A DNA stretch of 64,000 nucleotides from Hexactinellida sp. DTS-2022 (GCA_028753945.1 JAPNXP010000004.1:124001-188000); one strand, 5' to 3'; shown: positions 42,838-53,740, numbered from the stretch's first letter. Notes: generated from the letters alone by a model not told the origin. Numbers and translations are program-made.

Positions 42838-45800
42838 ATGGCAAAGTACCAGCCTACCGCTTGTAGGATCGGTCCTATCCCGACTGCCATGTTTGTGAGT
42901 AGGGTAGCGGATTTTGAAACCGGCACACGAACGGACCCCCTGGTAATCCGGTCTTTCCAGAAACCGAATAAAGACGTGCGGTTATTCTCGGGGAAGAGAA
43001 GATTGTCTCCTTACTTAGAGGATTATGATTATTCGGACACACATCTTGTTCTGAGCAAGGCTAGCTCTCAGGTTTGTGTGTCAGAACTGGAATTAGCAGA
43101 AATATCAGGTGAGTAGGTTTATAGGTAATACAGTCAGGTCTGCTTATTGTTAACAATTTTTCGTATGCTTAATATGATAAACTTTATTATGAACAAGCCC
43201 TATGGCCCGAATTTAACAACTTACATAAAGTTTGTATTAGGTTGATTTTGCATATTATTAAGTCTCTATTATGAACACAATTTTTTGTCCCTTGAAGTTC
43301 ATAATAAAGAACAGCTATTAAGCATAATATAATTAATAATTAAAACTAACTTCAGATGGCATACAAGACTCGGACTACCCCTCCACCTGTACCTGCTGGG
43401 ACGACGTGACGTCACAGCAGCTAGACTCCCACAGCTGCCACACGCTGGCTCTGAGCGACGGGTCTCTCGAGAGTGGGATAGGGGAGGGGGGGTACGAGTC
43501 CGATCTGTTCGAGGCCGGGCTAGAAGAGATGGGGGGCCTCAGGGGGGAATCTGAAGAGATTGTAGAGGCATTCAGTGACAAGCTATTGATATCGCCTACA
43601 AGTTCCACTGAGGTAGCAACCTTGTTATACAGTATTTAATTTAAGTACAGTTGTGTTCCTCTAATAGCAATTATATTAGTTTTCAGTCCCCAATTGAGCA
43701 TTTAATGTTAAATTTATTCCTCTAATAGAAAGCAAATTACGTACAAAATGCGACTTGCTATTACACAAACACCACTGTACGTACGTAATTATAATTATCC
43801 TCTATTCCAGACCAAACTGCTATCCCGTGGATCGAGTGTACAATCTTACGAATCTCTCCCTAATACAGTCTCCATGCTAGCGCCTAGAGACGATGCGATT
43901 TTGCGGCAAATTCCTTTCTTCAAACACTCCCTATTCCACAAGTTCCCTCCCACGATTAACTTTCCGATGCCAAACGAGAGGATAGATTCAATCCCGGAGA
44001 ACATTGTCACTCTTCTCAAGTGGAGGCCCTCCACCATAACGCCACAAGTGGTCAAGTCATGCATAGCGAAAGCTGGATTTAGGTGCTATTACAGTTTGTT
44101 AAATAAATTCGTATCTCCCTTTATATGCCAGGCATCAAGAATAATAATAGAAAAAACTGACATTTATTTTAAAGTATAGCAATATATTAATTCTCGCCTC
44201 ATAAAAAAACGAAAAGTTGCACATATTTGTTATTTGGCTTGTGGAATAGTATGCTGTGATTGCTGTCTCTTATAGAATATCAAACAGTAAGGATTGGATC
44301 GGTTACTTCGGGAAACACATGAAAGCAGCTACTTTTAAGACCATAAAACCGTTCCAGAAAGTTAACCATCTCCCCGGCAGTTTCCACATGGGCCGCAAGG
44401 ACAGCCTCTGGAGGAGTATTCTGAAAATGCAAACTAAATTCTCGAAAAGAGAGTTCGACTTTGTGCCCCAGACATTCGTACTCCCGGGAGAGTTGGAAGC
44501 TCTCAGACACGAGTTTGATAGCAGAGGCAATAAGGCCAGGTGGATTATGAAGCCGCCCGCTAGTGCCAGAGGTAATTACATATGTATTTATTCATACAGA
44601 CAGTAGATGTTAATACAAACAGCCGTCAAAATATGTACTTATTGTCCATATTCGTTGTAACCGGAGTCACTTGCATGTATTTGTATAGGCTAGGGAATTA
44701 AACCTTGTACTCGTTAACCGATATTTCCCTTAACCGTGTTCGTACTAGTTTACTGTATTGTTCTTTAGTTAATTCCTGTCTATAGGAATTGGTGTACAAA
44801 TGGTAAAGAAATTTAGTTTAATCCCACGCAATCGCCCTGTGCTAGTCCAACAGTACATCTCTAACCCAATGCTAATTAACGACAGCAAATGCGATCTCCG
44901 TATTTACGTGTACGTGACCTCGATGGACCCGCTACGTCTCTACATATACGAAGACGGTTTGGTACGATTCGCGACTGTAAAGTACTCAACAGCCGCTAGA
45001 CACCTCTCCAACAGGTTTGTGCATCTCACCAACTACTCGGTTAACAAGAAGAATAAGAACTTCCAGGCCAACACCGATGAGACCGTAAGACAGGGCCACA
45101 AGTGGGGGCTAAAGGCACTCTGGCCATATCTAGCTGAGAGGTAGGGAATAGCTGGTATTAATTATACAGTCAACTCTCGTATAACGAAGTTAGCATATTA
45201 GCTATTCGTATATTAGCAATAATCGCTCCACAGCAAGTTACTATTCATAGAGAGCTTTAGTGACTTAATTAATTAAGTATGTTCCGATAATAGCATTATT
45301 CACCTATTAGCAAGAAAATTTTCTGCAAAATGGGACTTGCTATATACGAATTTTAGATTGTACGACCTTATGGACAACAAACCGTTTTATTATAAGTTGG
45401 TTATTACTCAACTTATCATAATTATATAATAATTTATATTTACGAGATTATACAATTATTACAATTCTATAAACTATAACAAGCATTGTGGAATTTAATT
45501 ATTACACTAAATCAAATCATTTCATACTTAACAACAGGTTTAGCTGTCAAATTAAACAGACCAACTTCTTTCAGGAAAGTGTCTAATATAAGTCCCACCT
45601 CCAAAGGAGACAAACTTATCTGTCTCTCCATCGCTATTCTGAATTCCTCTTTCGTGGATTTCGTCTTTTGTTTTGTGCTCTTTGGGAGAATATTCAGTTT
45701 AACTTTCCCCTCATTCATAATACACATCAGTTCCTCTAATAAGTCTGGGTTGAATAAGTATTTGATCAGATTTGGATAGTTAAATTGACCAAGGGACTTT

Positions 45801-48753
45801 ATTAACTCTATTATTTTAACAAATGTTTGTTGTTGGTCATGCCACGAGTACTGAATTAATACAATAAGTCCGCCTAATATTGTATGGTTTGGATTGTTAT
45901 TAACGAGTTTACTGTCGATAATAGCAATTGTTAGGTGCAGCACGTAAGTGATTAAATCTTCTGTTTTGGTGCGTAGCAGTGAGAAGCTTGTTTTCCTAGG
46001 AGAAGGTTTGTAAACATTCGGGGGAATATATTGACAGTTGCAGTGAGTAAGGATTTCTTTTAAAACTTTTGTGGTTCCGAATCCCGCTACATCGACAGAC
46101 CCTCTTTGCAACAAACACATATTCCGTTGTATTTCTATTCGCCAATACAACCCTTTCTTTAGTGTGTCCTTATTACGCTGCTCTTCATACTGAATGCGGT
46201 CAATCGCTTGTGTAAAGTCAAGGTGATATGTGTGCATATCCGCGAGAAATAGGTTAATCCAATACCACTCTTCGATCCCCCACTGATGGATAATGCGTTG
46301 AAACTCGCTATTGTATGTCTCGTTGGAGTGTAGGAATTTCCAACACTCAGAAGCGACCATTAAGCACTCACGTATTTTAGCCTCTTGCACCTCAAATTGT
46401 TTGTTGATATCGAATTCTATTTCGCCAGGTTTTAACGCCAGTTGTTCTGTGTGCGGATGTGCTATTATAACCAAGAACGCTGGATACGAATTAACACCGT
46501 CGCCTTCAATTCGTAGCACGTTTTCATAATACTCCCAGGCCGTTTGGAAGAACAGAAGAACTGCTATGTAGAACGAACCGATAGCAACTTGTAAGGATTT
46601 CTTATTTGAGATCTCCTCCAGAGCTTGCCATCTCACCATGGGAGGTTGTTTCGTGCTCAGATTTATGTTACCAACGATTTCGGGCCATTGGCATTTCTTA
46701 GCAATCAAGCAGAGCAATTCGTAGAGCTTACTCCAACCGTTTTCTGCGAAAATCGCGTCATCTATTTCCTTGCCAAACAGAATCTCGGTTCCTATCGTAT
46801 AGAAGTTAGTGGACAGCTCGAGCCATTGGCAGAAGTGTCCGGTTTTCAAACTTATATTTTGTTGTTGATCCGCGCGTACAATCGGCTTATCAACAATAAT
46901 ATCGTTACAAGCTAGGAGCTTTGGAATTACGTCACAAACGAGTATCTTCTTGAATGGGTTTATAAGGACATCTGAGTTTACTGTGGAGGCTCCTTTTGCC
47001 AGAATATCCAAAGCTTCAAGTCCGTACATGGAAGTTGTCTCTGGAAAGAGAGTCATTAGAGCTAGCAGAATCTGGGATTTGCTCATTAAATCCTCGACTT
47101 TATTGGCTGCTTCTCTGAGCGCTTGCTTCTGTGTCTCGACCGGAAGTTGTAAGAACACATCTCTAAATGTGTCCTGGGGCGGATCGAGGGATAATAGTGT
47201 TAGAGCGATGCTTTCTAGAAAGTTCCATAACTCTGGTTCTTCGGGAAATTCGCGTATTATATATTCCAAATACTTTCTAGCACCAACCAGATCATCACAG
47301 GATTTGTATAAAACAAGTGTTTTCAGTTGGATTGTGAAATTCCGCGAGAATAACGTAGAAGCTGTGAGTATCCACGCTTTGGCCCCGTCCCTATCTCCCT
47401 TATTGAGACAGCGATCGCATTTCTCCAGTATACTCCCGATAGTTGGGTCCATTATTTATCTTCTTCAGATTCAATTGCCGCGATCTCTGCTCTCCGAGCG
47501 CGTATTTTGTCTAGCTTCTCTTGCTCGAGAGCTTCTTCTATGTTAAATATCCTATTAGAGAACAGGGGCGTTATTATTCCGATTGCGATTAGTGTGAAGG
47601 CGAGGAATAGTTTTGCTCTCTGTTTTGGGTTCTCAAACATTTACCATATAAACTACACTAATTGAAAGGAAAAGTTATTTATTGGACGATATTCATTTCT
47701 TATGGCTAGATAACATTTACATTCTAGAACTTAAGTAGACTCTTGTTTATAGGAACACCAAGGGACCGTAAAATCTGTTCGTATTACCGGAGTCACTTAC
47801 ATGCATTTGTATAGGCTAGGGGATTAAACTTTGTAGAGTTTACTGTATACGATAAATCTTGCCCCATGGGCTAGAATAATACCATGCCTGTATATTTAAT
47901 ATCCTAACTTATACATTATTTCCAGAGGAGTAGATTCGGATAAAGTGTGGCGAGACATAAAAGAGCTCGTGCTTAAGACAATCCTCGCTTCTGAGACCTA
48001 CATAAACAGTCAGATCAAGGCGAATGTTAGATACAAAGATTGTATCTTTGAGCTGTTCGGATTCGATGTTATGTTAGATGACAAGTACAGGCCTTGGCTA
48101 ATCGAAGTCAATATATCTCCAAGGTATATACCCAAATTGTGTTTTTATAAGTTCCTCTAATAACAAGTTATACTGTATTTAGCTTACATTCTACATCAGG
48201 ACTTGACTTGAACATAAAAGGCCCAATGTTATCCAGTGTATTGAACCTTACTGGGTACAGACTGCCTAACCAACACTGGCATAGGATTCCACTCACACAC
48301 GATGAGAAATGCAAACATGCGCATTTCGTGAATGCTTATTCCCAGGACGGGACTTCTTATATGAGTTGTATTCTAGAAACGCTAACACCAGATGACATGA
48401 GAATGCTAATGGAAACTGAAGACGAGCTAACAAGGAAGGGAAGTTTCCAATTAGTATTCCCCCTCTCACAAACTATTCCCTACCTAAAGTACTTTTCAAT
48501 ACAAAGGTACTATAATCTGTTGCTGCACGCTTGGTTTTCTAATCCGCACTACAGAGCTGGAAGGGGCATAGCTTTGCTGAGAGATTTCGCGAGGCAAGGT
48601 ATCCCATTCAAAACACAGCCACCACTCACTTATCAATGGACACACAAACAGAAATTATTGGCTAAGCAAACTATGCTATCTCCGAAAAAATACAAATTAC
48701 CAACTCTCTCCGATACAAAGACTAAAAAGAAAAAAGTCCCGAAACTCAAATAA
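42838..48753 (+). CDS. TTLL4: TTLL4-type tubulin polyglutamylase
   Basis: ATP-dependent ligase that adds glutamate side chains to tubulin. Seven in-phase exons (42838-43108, 43356-43612, 43811-44082, 44276-44571, 44786-45140, 47926-48123, 48183-48753) give 739 residues. An acidic, Ser-rich N-terminal region leads to the TTL domain: IPFFKHSLFHKFPPTINFPMP, then KVNHLPGSFHMGRKD, WIMKPPASARGIGVQ (ATP grasp), QQYISNPMLINDSKCDLRIYVYVTS, RFVHLTNYSVNKKN and [29 protein letters not shown]. The last string needs the acceptor at 48182, which fits the TTLL4 consensus. The C-terminus is Lys-rich. The 2.8-kb intron 5 contains two complete antisense open reading frames (INTS10 and a small membrane protein). 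Vertebrate TTLL4 has a longer N-terminus. Confidence 0.95.
43127..43322. mobile_element. Repeat family E in TTLL4 intron 1
   Basis: Starts CAGTCAGGTCTGCTTATTG and contains TTATGAACAAGCCCTATGGC and GAAGTTCATAATAAAGAAC. It covers most of the 247-bp intron. Confidence 0.75.
43645..43777. mobile_element. Repeat family H in TTLL4 intron 2
   Basis: CAGTTGTGTTCCTCTAATAG at the left; ACTTGCTATTACACAAACAC then CACTGTA at the right, an imperfect inverted pair. Confidence 0.65.
44600..44757. mobile_element. Degenerate family B element in TTLL4 intron 4
   Basis: Contains CGTTGTAACCGGAGTCACTT, TGCATGTATTTGTATAGGCT and AACCGTGTTCGTACTAG. Confidence 0.55.
45168..45356. mobile_element. Repeat family H in TTLL4 intron 5
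   Basis: CAGTCAACTCTCGTATAACG at the left, then repeated ATTAGCAATAATCGC / ACCTATTAGCAAGAAAATTT and ATGGGACTTGCTATATACGA. Confidence 0.55.
45512..47452 (-). CDS. INTS10: Integrator complex subunit 10, nested in TTLL4 intron
   Basis: Structural subunit of the nuclear Integrator complex, which ends transcription of snRNA and other RNA polymerase II transcripts. One exon codes 646 residues. It matches INTS10 along its length: GAKAWILTASTLFSRNFTIQ at the N-terminus, FPEEPELWNFLESIAL, FKKILVCDVIPKLL, MVASECWKFLHSNETYNSEFQRII, WYWINLFLADMHTYHLDFTQAID and, near the end, KLNILPKSTKQ and KEEFRIAMERQISLSPLEVGLILDTFL. It is shorter than the human protein, lacking the Ser/Lys-rich insert. It lies wholly inside TTLL4 intron 5 on the opposite strand. 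Its ATG overlaps the stop of the upstream small ORF by one base (TAATG), so both may share one mRNA. An unseen separate 5' exon for INTS10 remains possible. Confidence 0.92.
   Translation of the reverse strand: MDPTIGSILEKCDRCLNKGDRDGAKAWILTASTLFSRNFTIQLKTLVLYKSCDDLVGARKYLEYIIREFPEEPELWNFLESIALTLLSLDPPQDTFRDVFLQLPVETQKQALREAANKVEDLMSKSQILLALMTLFPETTSMYGLEALDILAKGASTVNSDVLINPFKKILVCDVIPKLLACNDIIVDKPIVRADQQQNISLKTGHFCQWLELSTNFYTIGTEILFGKEIDDAIFAENGWSKLYELLCLIAKKCQWPEIVGNINLSTKQPPMVRWQALEEISNKKSLQVAIGSFYIAVLLFFQTAWEYYENVLRIEGDGVNSYPAFLVIIAHPHTEQLALKPGEIEFDINKQFEVQEAKIRECLMVASECWKFLHSNETYNSEFQRIIHQWGIEEWYWINLFLADMHTYHLDFTQAIDRIQYEEQRNKDTLKKGLYWRIEIQRNMCLLQRGSVDVAGFGTTKVLKEILTHCNCQYIPPNVYKPSPRKTSFSLLRTKTEDLITYVLHLTIAIIDSKLVNNNPNHTILGGLIVLIQYSWHDQQQTFVKIIELIKSLGQFNYPNLIKYLFNPDLLEELMCIMNEGKVKLNILPKSTKQKTKSTKEEFRIAMERQISLSPLEVGLILDTFLKEVGLFNLTAKPVVKYEMI
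47452..47640 (-). CDS. Small single-pass membrane protein, upstream ORF partner of INTS10
   Basis: 62 residues with an N-terminal basic segment (MFENPKQRAK), one hydrophobic segment (LFLAFTLIAIGIITPLF) and a charged helix rich in Glu, Arg and Lys. The size and layout resemble small mitochondrial-anchored proteins such as PIGBOS1 or SMIM20, but similarity is too weak to name it. Codon use and composition look like a coding frame. Its TAA stop overlaps the INTS10 ATG as TAATG. It is also inside TTLL4 intron 5. Confidence 0.6.
   Translation of the reverse strand: MFENPKQRAKLFLAFTLIAIGIITPLFSNRIFNIEEALEQEKLDKIRARRAEIAAIESEEDK
47736..47850. mobile_element. Degenerate family B element in TTLL4 intron 5
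   Basis: GTTTATAGGAACACCAAGGG, GTATTACCGGAGTCACTTAC and TTTGTATAGGCTAGGGGATT. It sits just upstream of the small membrane protein's ATG as read on the minus strand. Confidence 0.55.
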
Positions 48754-48906
48754 ATTAATAACCAAATAAAAACTTTTTTGCGTTTTCACACAAAACAAAC
48801 ACTTGAAAATTCGTACAGAATTGAAGTTAACTTAATATATCTATATATTAGATCACTTACCGAATAATTAATCATATTTAGTTCGCACACTTAATTATAT
48901 ACTAAG

Positions 48907-49083
48907 TACAGTAGAACCTCGTTAGTACGAACACCAGGGGCCTTCAAAATGTGTTCTCCTTATCCAGAATCGTATTGGTGGTGTCATTTATATTGAAAGG
49001 CTTTGAAGGGGATTGAAATAGTGTTCGTATTAACAGAAATTTCGTATTATCAAACCGTGTTCGTATTAACGAAGTTCTACCAT
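48907..49083. mobile_element. MITE, family B, between TTLL4 and katanin p80
   Basis: Starts CAGTAGAACCTCGTTAGTAC and ends CGTATTAACGAAGTTCTACC. It fills much of the 414-bp spacer (48754-49167), which has nothing else recognisable. Confidence 0.75.
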
Positions 49084-49167
49084 ATTAATCAATCAAAAAA
49101 GAAAAGTTTTCCTTATATCAAGTCCATACTGTACTGATTATATTCCGAATAGCTATTGCATAGTAAT

Positions 49168-52102
49168 ATGTCGGCACCAACAGCTACAAAGAAAATAACA
49201 AAGTTGCACGAGTTCGTTGCTAGCACTGCAGAAGTGCGCTGTCTCGCCCTGGGTCCCAAACAGTCCCGTGTTATGGTCACAGGCGGCACTGACAATAAGA
49301 TCTCAGTTTGGATTATAGGCAGACCCAACCTGCTCATGAGCTTCGGGGGACACACCGCGTCCGTGGAGTGTGTGAGATTCCGCGCGGACGAACAGGTGCT
49401 GGCGGCTGGAAGCGCGAGTGGGACATTGAAAGTCTACGATTTGGATCAGGGGAGCTGTATTCGCACTCTCTCAGGGCATAAAGCAGGTAATCTCATCACG
49501 TAATATTCGATACGAAATATGATCCTTATAAACTCATTTTTATATCAAACTGTGTATTAATCGCACTCGATAAGGAAACTGTGTATTAAAGGTGATTATG
49601 TACTCGAATACCATATTGTGGTAAAATGATTAAAAATAATAGATTCTTGTTTAAGCGCATTCAAATAGGTAAACTGTGTATTAAACGCACTCGATAGTTA
49701 GACTGTATATAAACGCACTCAATAGTTGAACTGTATATAAATGCACTGAATAGGTATATCGAGTCTGGATTTCCACACCTCTGAGATGCTGCTGGCCTCC
49801 GGCTCTCTGGACACGCGTGTGCGTGTGTGGGACGTGCGGAAGAAGGGCTGCATATTCTCGTACAAGGGACACACGGGCAAGGTCAACGCCTTGCTATTCA
49901 GTCCGGACGGGAAATGGCTCTCTTCAGCCGGAGACGACGGGTACATAAAGCTATGGGAGCTGAGCTCCGGGAGATTAATGCAGGACTTCTCATCCCACAC
50001 TGGGCCTATAACAAGTCTAGAGTACCATCCTAACGAGCTGCTGCTGGCATCAGGCTCACAGGACAGGACCACTCGGTTCTGGGACCTGGAGCAGTTCCGC
50101 CTTGTGGACGAGAGTCAGCCTGAGGCTACCGGGGTTAGGAAGGTGACCTTCCATCCTGATGGGGAGTGTCTCTTCACTGGTAAGTGTTAGTACGTACAGT
50201 ATCTACAGTAGAACTCGGTTATAACGTACATTGAAACCGGTTAAAACTTACCTTTGCTACGTACTAATTTGTTACCAAGTTTATAAAGCAAGTATGTAGG
50301 GTAAACTCGGTTAGTACGTACACTCAGATAATACGTACTTATTTTTCATTACAAAGAGGGTACGTTATAACCGACTGTACTTAGTAATTTCTGAATTTTA
50401 CTACATCGAATTGATATTCCATTTGCCACAGGCTCACAAGAATGTCTGCGAATACATAGCTGGGAGCCCTGGCGTTGCTACGAGACGGTTCCAGCTGGGT
50501 GGGGGAAACTAGCAGACATGCGAATAGTCTCGGATCAGCTGATCGCCGCCAGTTACAGCCACTCCAGTGTCTCTGTGTGGACCAGTGACGTCACTACAAT
50601 GCGCCCGTTTAGGTACAATGTCCACAAATATAACTACAGTAGACTCTCGTACGAAGTTACGAACACCAGGGGACCGTCGAAATCTGTTCGTATTATCAGG
50701 AATTCGTATTAACCGGAGTCACTTGCATGTATTTGTATAATCTAATGAAATTAAAATTTGTTCTTCTTATCATGTTCCTATTTACGAGAGTACTTATGTA
50801 CGCTTATTAATATTTGTCTTATTCTAGGAAAGACGACGAAGTAATTATTCCCACTCAGGAAGATAAGTTATCCGCTAGTCACCGAGCTATATTCGGGAAG
50901 TATGACGTCAACAAGAGTCCCACTGACGACATAGCGAGAGAGCTCTCACAGTCAGATTCCTCTGACCACGAGGACAACCCTTTCGCCATACCTATGGACA
51001 TTGGTATACGTCTTAACATACTATACATAAATACTACATACTATGTAGGAATCAAGGAATTATCCAGGAGCGCGAGACGCTCTTATTGGAGTATGATTTT
51101 TGGAAAATTTGAATTTAGGGGCGAGAAATTTTGGAATCCTCCTATACCGTAACATTAATTTGTGATTAAGACGTATGGAAATTAGGTCAGACCAGGATTA
51201 GGATCGTATTTACAAATGGCTATATAATAGCACTAGTAGGAATTACTTAAAGATGACTTAAAAACTAAATTTAACACCTTTTCTAATGTAATTTCAGCAT
51301 TGGTAATAAGGTCATTTTAAACTTCAAAATTCACTTATGCGAAGCCGAGTTTTTATAATGAAAAGGTGTTGGCCGATATATAACAAGCCCTATAATGTAT
51401 ACGCTTACCATAGGACCGTCACTTGAAGATTTCAAAGTTGTGAAAGTGCATCAATTGAACAAAAAATCATCTCAAGACCACTTTAAAAATCCCAAATTCC
51501 CACAGGACGATTTAAACAGGCCGCGGGTCTTCAAAATTCATACCGAGGATTCGAGACGCACAGAACTGAATGGAGACGAGTTCTTAAAGAGAGTAGTAGA
51601 GCACGGAAACGCGGCTGTTGACACCCTACGTCATCGCCTACAGTTACATAGAGATATTGCGAAATATTGGGACCCACAAAACTCAATAGTTTCCCTCCAT
51701 AGAGCAATCAATACGGGCGACCAAGCCGTTCTAGTAGACTTACTATCTGTGTACAATCAAAAGTTATCTCTATGGACACTAAACACTTGTTTGGTTGTAT
51801 TGCCAGAAGTTAGATACCTTATTCAGAGCAAAATGTTATACTATATCCAAACAACTGCAAATACTTTAAAGTTAATCCTTAAAACATTCGGGCCTGTCAT
51901 AGCTATGAATGTTAATCACCCTCCAACTAACGATGCGGGGGTTGATATTTCGCGAGAGGAGCGTCACCAAAAATGCCAAGATTCTTTCGCACATTTAAAC
52001 TTAATTCGCGAATACTTAGCTAGTCATAGAGGAGATAACATATCAACCGAAATATATCGGATTTTAGAGGAGGTTAAACACGCTTTTTCTGTCTTAGATT
52101 AA
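49168..52102 (+). CDS. KATNB1: Katanin p80 WD40 subunit B1
   Basis: Regulatory subunit of the microtubule-severing ATPase katanin. Five in-phase exons (49168-49486, 49754-50179, 50432-50612, 50828-51003, 51414-52102) give 596 residues. WD40 repeats occupy the first half (VMVTGGTDNKISVWIIGRPN; LAAGSASGTLKVYDLDQG; LLASGSLDTRVRVWDVRKKG; LSSAGDDGYIKLWELSSG; LLASGSQDRTTRFWDLE). A linker of acidic/Ser sequence follows. The last exon codes the con80 domain, which binds katanin p60 (EFLKRVVEHGNAAVDTLRHRLQLHRDIAKYW to the end). The length is close to the usual family size. The start is the first Met before the first WD repeat. Confidence 0.96.
49545..49753. repeat. Minisatellite of ACTGTGTATTAAACGCACTC type in katanin p80 intron 1
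   Basis: Diverged units of about 27-30 bp, each with ACTGT(G/A)TAT-TAAA and CGCACTC-(A/G)ATAG. The last three are in tandem at 49671-49753. The final unit's AATAG supplies the 3' splice site of exon 2. Confidence 0.75.
50205..50384. mobile_element. Repeat family K in katanin p80 intron 2
   Basis: Starts CAGTAGAACTCGGTTATAAC and ends GGTACGTTATAACCGACTGT, an inverted pair. The core AACTCGGTTAGTACGTACAC matches 36255-36360. Confidence 0.7.
50637..50793. mobile_element. MITE, family B, in katanin p80 intron 3
   Basis: Starts CAGTAGACTCTCGTACGAAG and ends TGTTCCTATTTACGAGAGTA. Confidence 0.7.
51055..51235. mobile_element. Dispersed repeat, family D, in katanin p80 intron 4
   Basis: TATCCAGGAGCGCGAGACGC to ACCAGGATTAGGATCGTATT; same orientation as 4240-4436, with few differences. 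Confidence 0.8.
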
Positions 52103-52289
52103 CAACAAAGTTGAACCGATCACTTCAATGTAACTTAACCTACGAACAACTAACAATGTTGATTTGTGTCACATTTGTACTGTTGTTATTATTATTAATA
52201 TATTCCCAGATTTTCTCTGTAAGTTAGGACTGTTACTGTTAACCTTTCTGTAAATATCATTAAACCAATTAAACTACACTGTTAGTAAT

Positions 52290-52392
52290 ACAGTAGACCT
52301 TTGAAAATACTTTGAAGGGGGACTGAAATAGTACTGGTATTAACCGGAATTTCGTATTAACCATGTTTCTACTAACAAGGTTATATTGTAGT
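52290..52392. mobile_element. Short family B remnant
   Basis: CAGTAGACCTTTGAAAATAC at the left and CTACTAACAAGGTTATATTG at the right. It lies in the convergent spacer 52103-52579, where nothing else was recognised. Confidence 0.55.
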
Positions 52393-52579
52393 TGTATTAC
52401 TGTAATAAATGTAGTTCAGTTAGTGTGTATTAACTGAGTTGTATTCTCATCAATAATCTATTCAATAGGAACAAAACCGTAATAATAACACAACAAAATT
52501 GACTTGTTATCACCCAAATACAAACAACATAAATTTCTCATTAACAGCTGACATATTACCAAAGTAGACAAGCAACAAA

Positions 52580-53740
52580 CTAGTTAGATTGAGTCTCTTC
52601 TATAGTGGGAGGAGACACAGCAGTGTAGCTAGGCTGCGAGGTGCCAGGTAGCTTTAAGCTGCTGTCAGGGACATGGGTAGGTTGTTGGGAGTGGTAGAAA
52701 GAGCCAGAAGGAATCTCTAAATCGAATTCGCTAGGGGGGGCAGTAGGGAGGCCAGAGGAGGGAGATATTACCGCGGGGGGCGGCGCGAATAGGTTCCTTT
52801 GTGAAGCTGTGGGTATTGCGTCTCTAGGGGAGTCTTGTCGCTGGATTGGGGGGGCGGGGTCTGGTAGGGGTACAGGTGGTGTTAAAGATTGATTGCTAAT
52901 TTGAGGTGTTAAGTCCTGTGTGTCTGTTTGAAGGGAAGTTTGTTCGGATGGGATTTGCGGTTTTTCAATAGGAGCTTGTTCTGTCTCTGCGGTTTCCTGT
53001 GTGTTTATTCGCGGCGGAGGAGGGATTAGCGTGTCACTCGCGAAATCTCTCACTTTCCTATCTCTATTGTCACCAACCTCTACATCGGATTTCCGAGGTA
53101 CACTGCCGCTGTCTCTTGCATCGATACCCTTAGCGACAATAGGAATTCTATGCAAATACCCAGTTCCAACGCCACAGCCCAGACTACCCTCTCCGCCCCA
53201 GTTCTGGTCAGGCGTTATGACGATATCGCGGCATTTGTCACTAGCTACATTGTATATGAACAGCTTCACTTCTCGTCTGTTATTCTGTTCGATAAACGTG
53301 TCAAAATCCTCTTCCATCATTTCGTAACCAATTATATAATCCGTGTTAGTGCATAGCCCTGCCTTCTCTGCAGGCGAGTTTGAATACACTTCTAGGATGT
53401 GCCATATGTTCTCAGACACATTCTCGAAAGAACAGAACCTTATACTAACCCCTATTACCCCCTGACCTCCCCATTTCGTACTAGGAGTGAGACCGACTTC
53501 TCTCCATGACCTCCCCTTTATATTGTACACCCCCAATAGCACCTGTTTGTCCATATGGACCTTGAGGATCTCAATAAGCGTATCGCTCTCCTGGTCCAGT
53601 CTCAGGCCCTGGATTGTGACTATAAAGTCGAAATACGCCTCCAGTTGAGAGAGGTGGGCTGGAGAGTTGTCCTGTACCTTGAGCACGTGGTACCCGTGTG
53701 TCCCCCCTCCGGGGATAGGGGTAGACTGACCTCCACCCAT
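52580..53740 (-). CDS. GORASP2: Golgi reassembly-stacking protein (GRASP)
   Basis: Peripheral Golgi protein that links cisternae. One exon, 386 residues. It begins MGGGQSTPIPGGGTHGYHVLKVQDNSPA: Gly2 for N-myristoylation, then the first PDZ-like GRASP domain (LGVYNIKGRSWREVGLTPSTKWGGQGVIGVSIRFCSF) and the second (HILEVYSNSPAEKAGL to ITPDQNWGGEGSLGCGVGTGYLHRIP). The C-terminal half is Ser/Pro/Gln-rich and disordered, the region phosphorylated in mitosis in vertebrates. One gene probably stands for both GORASP1 and GORASP2; the symbol is the closer match by convention. No intron, unlike vertebrate genes. Confidence 0.95.
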   Translation of the reverse strand: MGGGQSTPIPGGGTHGYHVLKVQDNSPAHLSQLEAYFDFIVTIQGLRLDQESDTLIEILKVHMDKQVLLGVYNIKGRSWREVGLTPSTKWGGQGVIGVSIRFCSFENVSENIWHILEVYSNSPAEKAGLCTNTDYIIGYEMMEEDFDTFIEQNNRREVKLFIYNVASDKCRDIVITPDQNWGGEGSLGCGVGTGYLHRIPIVAKGIDARDSGSVPRKSDVEVGDNRDRKVRDFASDTLIPPPPRINTQETAETEQAPIEKPQIPSEQTSLQTDTQDLTPQISNQSLTPPVPLPDPAPPIQRQDSPRDAIPTASQRNLFAPPPAVISPSSGLPTAPPSEFDLEIPSGSFYHSQQPTHVPDSSLKLPGTSQPSYTAVSPPTIEETQSN

